Assembly (NCBI GenBank): GCA_026003755.1
Contig: BPHV01000001.1
Span: 1-64,000 of the forward strand
Reading direction: 5' to 3'
From: Candidatus Roseilinea sp.
Lineage (GTDB): Bacteria > Chloroflexota > Anaerolineae > J036 > Brachytrichaceae
DNA length: 64,000 nt
In this document: piece after piece, positions 12,429 through 20,523 of the stretch
Numbering within the stretch: the first letter of the stretch is position 1
How the letters are laid out: the number at the start of each line of letters is the position of its first letter
The notes under the pieces: model-generated
Told to the model about the DNA's origin: nothing
What the model saw: the letters and a program-made list of their open reading frames with translations, nothing else
Databases searched by the model: none
Position numbers and translations under genes: made by a program

Positions 12429-15400
12429 ATGATCCACGAGGCCAGGCTGCCCCCAAAGTCGTCGTTCTCGGCCAGCACCGTCGCGCCGTCGCCGGCGTAT
12501 AGCGTCAACACAGTATCGCTGTTGAACCAATCGCCTTGGGTCAGATCGCGCGTCCGAATGACCCAGGCTGTGCCGCCGCGCACCCAGAAGCGCACCCAGT
12601 CCTCATCGTTCAGGCCGCAAGAGGTGTGGCGCTCACTCACGCCGGCGCTGATGGTGCGCGCAGCCGCAGGGCCATTGTCCGGCTCATAAGTGTCGCCGCT
12701 GCAGGGCAGCACAAAAGTCTCGGCCTGAGCGCCGGCAGGATAAGGTTGGACGTTGCCGGCGCGGTCAACCGCCCGCACGCGGAACGCATAGCGATGCCCC
12801 AATTGGCCAAAGTAGAGCAGCGCGGTGGCCTGCGTGCCCGATAGCACCGTCTGCCACGCGCCATCGTCTTCGCGCACCTGCACCTCGAAGCGCTCCAGGC
12901 CGGACACTGCATCCTGGCCGCTCCAGCGGACGACAAACATGGTGCTGAGTTGGCTCGCCGTCAACGCCTGCATGGACGAGGTCGGCGGCGTGCGATCAAG
13001 CGTCACGCTCCACGTGCTGGCCCCGGCTCCGTTGCCGGCGCGATCCCAGGCATACACATAGAAGGCGACGCCCTGCTGATCGGCCACGCCGGCCGGGTTC
13101 CACGGCACCTGCCATCCGTCGCTGCCGTTCAGGTCCCAGCCCAGGCTGCGCCAGGCCCAGCCGCTGTTGTCGCTATAACCCACGAAGAACTGCGCCTGGT
13201 CAATCCCGTTGGCGTCTTGCAGTGCGGCCCGCACGGTGACCGTGTTGGCGTTGAGATAGGCCCCCTGCGTCGGGCTCTGAAGAGCGATGGCCGGCGGGAC
13301 GCCGTCCACCACAACCCGCACCGTCGCCTCCGGGCCGACGAGGTTGCCCGCCGCCCTGACCCGCCAGCGGCTGTCGTAGGTCCCTTCCGCCGATGGCGCC
13401 CTCATCCGGAAATTACTGCTGTTCACCACGTCAAACGTGTAGGTGCTGCCTTCGTTGACCGTTCCGTAGACTGGCTGGGAGGTTGCTGCGCCCAGGGAGA
13501 AGCCACCCACCAGGGAGAGGTTGTCTCCCCGGCTTCCTTGCAAGTAGCCATTCGCCACCCGGATGTGCACCAATGGCTCCACTGCTGCGCCCGGCTGCGC
13601 GTAGTGTGTAGAAGCATGTTCAACCGTCACATTGGGCGGACAATCTGCCAGCTTCTCCCACCCAACGCGGATGGCCGCTCCGCCGCCGTTTTCGTAATGT
13701 TCCACCCGCAGCGCATGTGTGCCCGAACTCAGGTTCAAGTCCACATCGTATGCTGCCACTTGGTCGCGCCACTGATCCAGGCGCAGGACATCATCCACCC
13801 AGAACCGCACGCCATCGTCGGCGAAGAGGTGGAAGCGATACGTGCCGCAGGTGACATATACGTTGCGGAAGAAGCGGGAGCTGAAGTTATCGCTGGGGAA
13901 GGTGGGGTCGGGGCCGCCAGAGCCCCAGTCGTGCCAGAGCGTCTCGCCTTCGTTACGGCGGATGATCGGCGGGCCGGCCATATCGCGGTTGCCCCGATAC
14001 TCGGCGCACCATTGATCGGCGGAGCACGACCCGTCGCGCGGCAAGTAGCCCGGCCCCTGCCACCATACCTCCACGCGCGCGCGGCCCTGATTCTCGAAGT
14101 ACTCCACTCTCACTTCGTGGTTGCCGGGCGAGAGGTAACCGGCCCAGTCATGCCCATCGAAGGATGAGTCCCACCAAGCATCTATGCGATTCTGGCCGTC
14201 AATGAAGATGCGGCAACCGTCGTCGTGCTGGCAATGGAAGCGATATTCCCCGCCGGGGAAATACACAGTGCGCACAAAACGCGCGCTCCATTCGTCCGAG
14301 CGGATGTTGTTGCCCGGCCCGCCGTAGCCCCAATCGCGCAACAGATACACGCCCGCCTCGCCGGTTTGCCAGTTCGGCGCGCCGCTCATGGATTTGTTGT
14401 TCCAATAGCTCGTGCTCCAGTTTCCGGCGACTGCGCTGCAGTTGTAGGACTTGGTGATGTGTGGATTGGGCTGCACGGTGTGCAAGTGGAATTCGTTGCC
14501 GGCGTGATCCCAGATATCCAGGCCGAGTTCAATATCGCCATCGGGCACGCCGGCGGCGCACAGGTCCCAGTCATATTCGTACGGCGCGCCGGCGTCGCTA
14601 TAGATCAATCGCCATTGGCCGCTCCATTTGGCGGTAAAGCGCACTTCTCGGACGCCGCTGCCGCTGTCGCTGGCCCAGGCTGCCAGCCGCACCGTGCGCC
14701 CTACTGTCGCCCCGTTACCCGGGCTGGTGTAATTGCCGCTGGGCGGGGTGGTGTCCGGCGCGTTGGCGGCGCAATTGGGCGTGCTGAAAATCTCGACCGA
14801 CGAGACGCGATCGTTGACGCCTATCCCGTTGTCAAAGCTGTCGTTGGAGAAATCGTTGTCGCCGGGCGCGTTGTAGCACCTACGTCCCCCGCCACCCCCG
14901 CTGTGCTCGAACACGCGCACCGACCATCCGTTAGGGATGCGGATGGATGATGCCTGATCATTCATGCCGGCGGGCATGGTGTGCATGCCTGTGCCGCTGC
15001 GCAGCACATAGCCCTCGTTCTCGCCGCGCCCGCCGCAGTCATAGTTGGCATGGTAGTACAAGATGACGCCGCCGCTTTGTGGGCACGATGGCGGCGGGCT
15101 GCTCTGCCGATGTGCATCCACCCAAGCCGAGGGGTGAGTGTAGCCGAACCAGTCGGGATGAGCGCCGGTGTCGGCGTAGGCGGGTCCGGGGATACTGCTG
15201 TTGTTAAAGCGATAACCGTTCACGTTGCCCGGCGCCTGGCGCATATCCCAGTAGCGACGCATCTCCCAGTGCAGGTGGTCGTCTTCCCAGTCGTACAGCA
15301 CGCCGATTGTTTGACCCTTTTGCACATCTGCATTGACCTGGATGAGTCCATTGGCAGCTAGATGTCCGTACATCGAATAGATGAAGCGATTGCCCCACGG

Positions 15401-16504
15401 CGTGCTCACGCCGGCCGGCAATTCGTGTTCGATGATGACGACGTAGCCGGGGTAGTTGGCGTTGCCCGACCAGACCACCCTGCCGTTGGCAACGGCATAC
15501 ACCGGGCTGCCGGCCGGGCGAAACCAGTCTTCGCCGGTGTGTTGTAACTGTGAAAGCGTCTTGCCATACCACCGAGACCAGCACCGGTCGTTGTCGTCGT
15601 TGTAGGCCACGCCATCGTTGTCGCAGTCGTGGAGGTAGGGATTTCGGACGTTATAGCCGGCATGGCTCGGCGCCCGATTGGCGCTGCCGTCGCGGGGGGC
15701 GACGGGAAAGTCGAACGCAGTAGCCGGGCTGGCGGCTGCGGCTTGGGGCGTGAACGCCGGGGCTGTGTAAGCCGGCGCGTCGAGCAGGGTGAAGGCGCGC
15801 GCGATCTGCTCGAAGCGATCCAACGCGCCGGTGTCGGCCATGTCGGCGCTGAACTGCAAGCGGTAGTCGGCCTGGGGGGTATGGACGAAATATTCCACGC
15901 TGCGCACTTGCCCCTGATCATCCGGCGGGGTGAAGGCAGTTTCATATCGCCGTGCCGTCCGTCCGTCGCTCAGGGTAACCGGCGTCCAGCCTTCGGTCCA
16001 GCGGGTGAACGTCTCGTCGTCAAGCGGTGGGATGCGCGTCACGATCTGGATGTGCTCGCCCAGCCCCAAGGCGCTTACGATCTTACTCTGCGCTGCTTGC
16101 GCCGGATCGGCGCGCTCTGCGGGCGTCACGTCTGGAGGATGAAAGAGGACGTAGCCGGCTTGCGCGTTGCGGTAGGCCGGCCAGTCATCCGGCGGCAGCA
16201 TCGGGTCAACGTGCGCCTCGGCTTGCAGCCTGGGCGCGTTGACCGCAATGCGGCCTGCGACCGGATGATCCGGCCCGGCTTGTTCCAATGCTGCGCGCAG
16301 GGCAGCCTCGGCAGCTTGGCGAAAAGCCTCATCTGTCGCCGCGGGCTGCGCACCGGATTCGATGAGCGCCGACGCGGGGGGCCCCACGTCGGTCTTTGTG
16401 GGCGGCTGCTCTTGGGCCAGGGCAACTGGCCGGAGCGAAGCAAATGTCAGGCTGGCGATCAACACGCCGCCGCAGACGGCTCGTCCTGTCTTCAGGCGTT
16501 GCAT
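12290..16504 (-). CDS. Secreted M23 peptidase-like protein with PA14 and PPC domains
   Basis: The 1404-residue protein has an N-terminal signal peptide (CGGVLIASLTFASLRP). A LytM/M23 domain (~residues 315-425) has a His-x3-Asp pair (HTGEDW), GYVVIIEHELP and the terminal HLHWE, so zinc endopeptidase activity on peptidoglycan is plausible. Two PA14 domains follow (~690-820, GDWGYGGPGNN-like; ~825-955, HDWGSGGPDP), then Ig-like modules with PPAIALQSPTQG and an FN3-like segment. A pre-peptidase C-terminal domain (GDTYEPDN, LTLYAGDG) leads to the tail RTLYLPAVRR. A GAGGGGG Shine-Dalgarno precedes the ATG. It lies 15 nt downstream of the phosphodiester glycosidase gene, probably in one operon. Confidence 0.85.
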   Translation of the reverse strand: MQRLKTGRAVCGGVLIASLTFASLRPVALAQEQPPTKTDVGPPASALIESGAQPAATDEAFRQAAEAALRAALEQAGPDHPVAGRIAVNAPRLQAEAHVDPMLPPDDWPAYRNAQAGYVLFHPPDVTPAERADPAQAAQSKIVSALGLGEHIQIVTRIPPLDDETFTRWTEGWTPVTLSDGRTARRYETAFTPPDDQGQVRSVEYFVHTPQADYRLQFSADMADTGALDRFEQIARAFTLLDAPAYTAPAFTPQAAAASPATAFDFPVAPRDGSANRAPSHAGYNVRNPYLHDCDNDGVAYNDDNDRCWSRWYGKTLSQLQHTGEDWFRPAGSPVYAVANGRVVWSGNANYPGYVVIIEHELPAGVSTPWGNRFIYSMYGHLAANGLIQVNADVQKGQTIGVLYDWEDDHLHWEMRRYWDMRQAPGNVNGYRFNNSSIPGPAYADTGAHPDWFGYTHPSAWVDAHRQSSPPPSCPQSGGVILYYHANYDCGGRGENEGYVLRSGTGMHTMPAGMNDQASSIRIPNGWSVRVFEHSGGGGGRRCYNAPGDNDFSNDSFDNGIGVNDRVSSVEIFSTPNCAANAPDTTPPSGNYTSPGNGATVGRTVRLAAWASDSGSGVREVRFTAKWSGQWRLIYSDAGAPYEYDWDLCAAGVPDGDIELGLDIWDHAGNEFHLHTVQPNPHITKSYNCSAVAGNWSTSYWNNKSMSGAPNWQTGEAGVYLLRDWGYGGPGNNIRSDEWSARFVRTVYFPGGEYRFHCQHDDGCRIFIDGQNRIDAWWDSSFDGHDWAGYLSPGNHEVRVEYFENQGRARVEVWWQGPGYLPRDGSCSADQWCAEYRGNRDMAGPPIIRRNEGETLWHDWGSGGPDPTFPSDNFSSRFFRNVYVTCGTYRFHLFADDGVRFWVDDVLRLDQWRDQVAAYDVDLNLSSGTHALRVEHYENGGGAAIRVGWEKLADCPPNVTVEHASTHYAQPGAAVEPLVHIRVANGYLQGSRGDNLSLVGGFSLGAATSQPVYGTVNEGSTYTFDVVNSSNFRMRAPSAEGTYDSRWRVRAAGNLVGPEATVRVVVDGVPPAIALQSPTQGAYLNANTVTVRAALQDANGIDQAQFFVGYSDNSGWAWRSLGWDLNGSDGWQVPWNPAGVADQQGVAFYVYAWDRAGNGAGASTWSVTLDRTPPTSSMQALTASQLSTMFVVRWSGQDAVSGLERFEVQVREDDGAWQTVLSGTQATALLYFGQLGHRYAFRVRAVDRAGNVQPYPAGAQAETFVLPCSGDTYEPDNGPAAARTISAGVSERHTSCGLNDEDWVRFWVRGGTAWVIRTRDLTQGDWFNSDTVLTLYAGDGATVLAENDDFGGSLASWIMWRPAGDGWYYARVRQWAGDRLAGDGVAYTLALSEMRTLYLPAVRR

Positions 16505-16519
16505 GGCGCCCCCTCTTGT

Positions 16520-17587
16520 TCAACGCACGCAGATGACAATCGCGTCGCTCACCGCGCGACCGCTGCCGGGTGGAATAACGCGCATCCACGCATCGCCGCT
16601 GCGATAGACCAGTTGCGTGCTCGATCCGCCGTCCAGCTTGATGGCTGTCCACACGCCGGCGCCGGCCGGCCCCAGCCATTCGGCGACGGTTTGCAGATTC
16701 TGCTTGGGCGCGACCAGCAGATACACCGTGCGCCCATCGCGGCTGACTGCTGCGACCGACTGGTTGTAGGTCTCCGTGCAATACCGCTCCGGCAGCATTT
16801 GTTGCTTGCACACGTTCATCGGCAGCACCTGGCCGGCCTCGATAAAAATGGGGCCGGCGGTCACCGCCGCCCAGGCGTACGTGTCGCGCCACAAATAGCG
16901 CCCGATTCGCGCGATGCCCCGATCGTCAATCACGAGCGCAGGCCAATGTTGCGGGGTATAGCTTGGGTCAATCTGCACTTTGGCGCGCATGTCGCGCCGG
17001 GCCTGGCCGTTGACCACAGTCCATCCTTCGGAATTGTGATGCCCCGGCCCGAAGTAGCCGCCATTGATGCCGGCCACAATTGAACAGCCAAGCGTCTCCT
17101 GCCATGCCGGGATCATGTCGTGCACAGTCTGCGCACTGAAACGCTCAGGGTCAGTCCAGTTGTTCGCCGTGATGGCGTGTACGCCCACCCACGGCCTGGA
17201 CAGGTCGGCGACGATGGCAACGTATTCGTCAGCGTCGCAGCGCTGAATGCCATCGGCCAGCGCTGTGCACATCGCGCGGGGAAGCGCTGGGCTGTGATTG
17301 CCCAGGCGCGGCATGCCTGTCTGGACCTGGGCGATGGCTGTGCCGGCTGCCTGGCTGCCGCCCGCAGCCAGTGTAGCAACCAGATTTTCGCCGCCGGCGA
17401 CGGCCGTTTCACTCAGGTGCGCCACTTCGGTGGCTGCCTGGCGTTTGGTGTCCTCTACCGCAGTTTCAACTGCGCTGGCCATGGCTGTGCCCATCAGTGC
17501 TTCATCCTCTGGGGTACACCCCGACAGCACTGCACACGCCAGGCTCAGCACCAGCCCGCAGCGCATCTTGTGAAAGCCCGACTGCAT
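16520..17587 (-). CDS. Phosphodiester glycosidase (NAGPA) family lipoprotein
   Basis: The protein is 355 residues with the start at 17587, chosen because AGGAGG lies just upstream and a lipoprotein signal (GLVLSLACAVLSGC) follows. The upstream extension to 17731 lacks these. The C-terminal ~250 residues form the NAGPA/DUF2233 fold, shown by VAGINGGYFGPGH, TAGPIFIEAG and the hallmark LDGGSSTQLV. This family includes enzymes that remove phosphodiester-linked N-acetylglucosamine. Here a role on cell-wall or exopolymer glycans is inferred. It is the first gene of an operon with the M23/PA14 protein. The dyad box at 17781-17799 is 193 nt upstream. Confidence 0.85.
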   Translation of the reverse strand: MQSGFHKMRCGLVLSLACAVLSGCTPEDEALMGTAMASAVETAVEDTKRQAATEVAHLSETAVAGGENLVATLAAGGSQAAGTAIAQVQTGMPRLGNHSPALPRAMCTALADGIQRCDADEYVAIVADLSRPWVGVHAITANNWTDPERFSAQTVHDMIPAWQETLGCSIVAGINGGYFGPGHHNSEGWTVVNGQARRDMRAKVQIDPSYTPQHWPALVIDDRGIARIGRYLWRDTYAWAAVTAGPIFIEAGQVLPMNVCKQQMLPERYCTETYNQSVAAVSRDGRTVYLLVAPKQNLQTVAEWLGPAGAGVWTAIKLDGGSSTQLVYRSGDAWMRVIPPGSGRAVSDAIVICVR

Positions 17588-17780
17588 GGCGACGCGTTCC
17601 TCCTGATCCAGATACGTTGTGCCGGCTGTTTGCCTGCCGGCCACGCCGGCGCCGGCCTTGCTGCTAGCGATCAGCCGGCGACCAGCCGGCGACTGCGTGA
17701 CCGCCAGCAGCAAGGCTCCCCCCAACGGCATGGCCGGCGTGGCCTTCGTGGTAAAGGGTATGCCTTGCCTGTGACCGGCG

Positions 17781-17799
17781 CAAGAGGGAAAACCCTCAA
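17781..17799 (-). promoter_or_regulatory. Conserved dyad box upstream of the NAGPA gene
   Basis: CAAGAGGGAAAACCCTCAA contains the perfect dyad GAGGG-AAAA-CCCTC. It and the preceding ACCGGCG are identical to the copy at 19392, a 26-bp match between two intergenic regions. Confidence 0.6.
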
Positions 17800-17846
17800 T
17801 GTGTCCCGCACCACCGGCTGAATTGCAGGCACGCTTGCGGCGTGCT

Positions 17847-18140
17847 TCACGCGCGCTGATGATCCTGCTCCAGATTTTTCAGCGCCCTCAGTTGCTGCCT
17901 CATCAAATCCCTGATGTCTAACAGCAAAAACAGGGTACCTGTGGTAATGAGTGATGCGATGAAGGACAAGATCAGGCCTGCCAGCGCCCCAGGTACGCTA
18001 AATTCGAGTCGCGCATCCCAAAAGCCACCAAACGGAAACAAGCCGAAAACAAAACCACCCCCGATAAACCCGAGCAGGCTGGAGATGATGATGTAGATCG
18101 TCAGAATCGGTTCCAGGAGCGATACGACCAACTTCTTCAC
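17847..18140 (-). CDS. Small two-helix membrane protein
   Basis: The protein is 97 residues from a GTG at 18140, chosen because GGAGG lies seven bases upstream. The longer ATG frame to 18191 has no such site. Two hydrophobic helices (LLEPILTIYIIISSLLGFI and ALAGLILSFIASLITTGTL) are joined by a Gly/Phe-rich loop, and the C-terminal tail (IRDLMRQQLRALKNLEQ) looks amphipathic. It resembles small DUF4282-type membrane proteins, but I am not sure of the family. It lies between the NAGPA and CHAP genes on the same strand. Confidence 0.6.
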   Translation of the reverse strand: MKKLVVSLLEPILTIYIIISSLLGFIGGGFVFGLFPFGGFWDARLEFSVPGALAGLILSFIASLITTGTLFLLLDIRDLMRQQLRALKNLEQDHQRA

Positions 18141-18250
18141 GATAAGCCTCCAAGATGTGGAATCATGTGTTTTCTGGGCTGCGCCGAGCAAGTGACGCCG
18201 GCGCAGCCCTGTCTTTGTTTATGGGCTGGCACCGGCGTACGGGTTCCCGG

Positions 18251-19318
18251 CTAGAACATGTCTGGTGCGGTGAAGGGGATCCACTTGCCGTTGGCCGGCC
18301 CGCCCCACGGCCGCACCCAGTACATCCGTCCGGTGTACTTCAGCGTGAAATCCACCGAGCGCACCCCATTCTGGCGACTCAGCCGTGGGTCGCTGCGCAC
18401 CCACTCCCCGATTTGCTGAATCACTCCGTGCGCCACCCTGCCATCGGTGAATGACAGTGCGCCGGTGCGATCCAGCGCCGCTGCGATCCTGGCCTCAAAA
18501 TCGGCCTCGTCGGCCGCCAGCCGCCGGGTGCTTTCGGGGGATAGATACACATACACCGCCGTGTCGTCCCGATTCCAGGACAGTGCACCGAGTTCAAGCA
18601 TCTTGCGTTGATCAATCAATTTCTCCTTTACCCGCTTCGAGTGAATCCACCCCAGCAATGTGCTATACGCATTGGGCGTGCTGACGCGGAACTTCTGCTT
18701 GCCGTCCACCAGCTCTACCTCGATCAAAGCGTAGTCACCCAAGCGCACTTTCCCGTCGTAACAGAGATTCTGCTGCACGAATTCCAGGTATCTTCCAAAG
18801 ACCCGATTCACCACCGCCACGTGTCCGAAATTACCGTTCGAGGCGGCTGCGCCAAAGATGAGCAAGTTGCCCGGCGCCGGCGGCCGCTCGGCGGTGCCGT
18901 CGTTGGGGTAGAACGTTAGATCACTGAAGTCTCCCTTGTGCGCTATGGCCACATCGCGCATTTGATACGCTGCGCTGATCAACGAGCCGTTCAGCGACCA
19001 GTTGGGATAGCCCACCGTGGCATACAGGCGCACCGCCAGGTCAACGCACTGGAAGGCGCAGGTGTTCAGCGGCTTGAGCGTTTGCGAACAACTGAAGTCG
19101 CACGTCGAGCCATTCTTGTAAAACACATCCACCCCGCGCCCACCGAGCCAATCCGTGCCTCTCAGGACGCGATGTCTTACATCCGGTAGCTCTTGCTGGG
19201 TCGGCCGGGCGGGTTGTAGCGTAAATGAACCCATCTGGATTCCCTGACCCTGCGCCAACTGCGGTGGGGCCAACGTCGCAAGCACAATTAACGTTGTGAC
19301 AAGTGCGGATCGCTTCAT
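18251..19318 (-). CDS. Secreted CHAP-domain protein
   Basis: The 355-residue protein has a signal peptide (SALVTTLIVLATLAPP, then QLAQGQ). A CHAP amidase/peptidase domain carries the catalytic Cys in NTCAFQCVDLAVRLY and the His in GNFGHVAVVNRV, preceded by APGNLLIFG. CHAP enzymes cut peptidoglycan amide bonds, so it would act outside the cell. The C-terminal ~150 residues are unassigned. AGGGAGG lies five bases before the ATG. The dyad box at 19392-19410 is 73 nt upstream, the best-placed of the four. Confidence 0.8.
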   Translation of the reverse strand: MKRSALVTTLIVLATLAPPQLAQGQGIQMGSFTLQPARPTQQELPDVRHRVLRGTDWLGGRGVDVFYKNGSTCDFSCSQTLKPLNTCAFQCVDLAVRLYATVGYPNWSLNGSLISAAYQMRDVAIAHKGDFSDLTFYPNDGTAERPPAPGNLLIFGAAASNGNFGHVAVVNRVFGRYLEFVQQNLCYDGKVRLGDYALIEVELVDGKQKFRVSTPNAYSTLLGWIHSKRVKEKLIDQRKMLELGALSWNRDDTAVYVYLSPESTRRLAADEADFEARIAAALDRTGALSFTDGRVAHGVIQQIGEWVRSDPRLSRQNGVRSVDFTLKYTGRMYWVRPWGGPANGKWIPFTAPDMF

Positions 19319-19391
19319 GTCAACCTCCCTTTTCGCCTGTCGTATTCAGGCGGCGCTCTGGATTCAGGCTAGCCTGCTGCGCCAACCGGCG

Positions 19392-19410
19392 CAAGAGGGA
19401 AAACCCTCAA
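19392..19410 (-). promoter_or_regulatory. Conserved dyad box upstream of the CHAP gene
   Basis: CAAGAGGGAAAACCCTCAA is identical to the box at 17781-17799 including its ACCGGCG flank. Read towards the CHAP gene it is TTGAGGGTTTTCCCTCTTG. It lies between the divergent CHAP and response-regulator genes, so it could act on both. Confidence 0.6.
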
Positions 19411-19597
19411 CTTCCCGCGCGTGTGTCCTGCCGGCGCCGGCAGGTTGGCATCCGTGCGCCATCAGCGCACGATGCCGCCGCTCATGGCTTTTGAGATTTG
19501 ACAAGAGATTGCTTCGCCAGCCTTCAATGTTTGGCTTATCATTCGATGTACTGTGGACTGTTCTTGACCCTCGGCGCATAGATCATGGGTGGGTAAG

Positions 19598-20377
19598 ATG
19601 GGCGGGTTTTCATCTTGTCCCAAAGTCGCGGCCGGACGCCCCAGTGTGTTGGTGGTGGATGATGACGCCTTCAGCCGCGAAGGCGTCTGCGCCTACCTGA
19701 AGCAAGAGGGCTTCACCGTCTACGAGGCCGGCGACGACGCCGGCGCGCGACTGCTGATCCCCCGCATCCAACTTGACGCCGCCGTGCTCGACATTTCCAT
19801 CCCTCCGGCCATGGGCACCCGCGCCCGCCCCGAACACAGCCTGGGCATTCACCTGGCCCGCCATCTCAAAGAGATCAATCCCCGAATCGGCATTGTGCTC
19901 TTCTCTGCCTACGAAGACCGGGGGCGTGACGTGCTTGCGTTGCTCGATCTGGGCCTGGGCGGAATGGCCTACAAGCTCAAGGGCTGCCGGCCGGCGGCCT
20001 TGCTCGAAGCCTTGCGCGTGGTGTTAGACGGGGGCGTGGCGATTGACCCCGATGTCACCAACCCGCACGATCTGGCCGATGAACTCCTCCGTCGTTTGAG
20101 CAGCGAGGAGCGCCTGTTCATCGAATCCGCCCTCAAGTATGTGCATCATCTGACGCCTCGCGAGTTGCACGTGGCCGACGGCCTGGCGGCCTCGCAAACG
20201 CTAGAGGGCATTGCTGAGCGCTTACAACTCGCCGTCAAAACTGTCGAGCGCTATGTCGGCCAGGTCTATAGCAAGCTGGGCCTGAGCGCGGCCCCGGCCC
20301 ATTTGCGCAAATCCAGCCTGCTCACCAAAGCCTGGCTGATCCGCAGCCTGCGCAACACCACGCCGCCTTCGCCCTAG
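19598..20377 (+). CDS. LuxR/NarL-type response regulator
   Basis: The protein is about 259 residues from the ATG at 19598; a GTG nine bases earlier is in frame. The receiver domain has the acidic cluster VLVVDDD, the phospho-acceptor Asp in AVLDISIP and the conserved Lys in MAYKLKG. A C-terminal LuxR helix-turn-helix follows: LTPRELHVADGLA, then TLEGIAERLQLAVKTVERYVGQV. It is followed 146 nt later by a NarX/DegS-type kinase gene, so the two form a two-component system. The conserved box lies near the regulator and upstream of neighbouring envelope genes, and LuxR-type regulators bind short dyads, so these are candidate targets. Confidence 0.85.
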   Translation: MGGFSSCPKVAAGRPSVLVVDDDAFSREGVCAYLKQEGFTVYEAGDDAGARLLIPRIQLDAAVLDISIPPAMGTRARPEHSLGIHLARHLKEINPRIGIVLFSAYEDRGRDVLALLDLGLGGMAYKLKGCRPAALLEALRVVLDGGVAIDPDVTNPHDLADELLRRLSSEERLFIESALKYVHHLTPRELHVADGLAASQTLEGIAERLQLAVKTVERYVGQVYSKLGLSAAPAHLRKSSLLTKAWLIRSLRNTTPPSP

Positions 20378-20390
20378 TAGCAGGTTGCAA

Positions 20391-20409
20391 TTGAGGGATT
20401 TCCTGCTTG
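20391..20409 (+). promoter_or_regulatory. Conserved box upstream of the sensor kinase gene
   Basis: TTGAGGGATTTCCTGCTTG matches TTGAGGGTTTTCCCTCTTG at 16 of 19 positions. GCGCCGGT follows, as in the other copies, and the box has the same orientation relative to its gene (start at 20524, 114 nt away). This suggests autoregulation of the kinase. Confidence 0.45.
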
Positions 20410-20523
20410 CCGGGGCGCCGGTGATGCGCTACCCTGCACTGTAGGCGCAAGTCTGGGAGGGTAAGAGACTTATCTCGTCTGGCCTGGTGGGATCATTCAA
20501 GCCCGGTCTTTGCTGGCGGTGAC

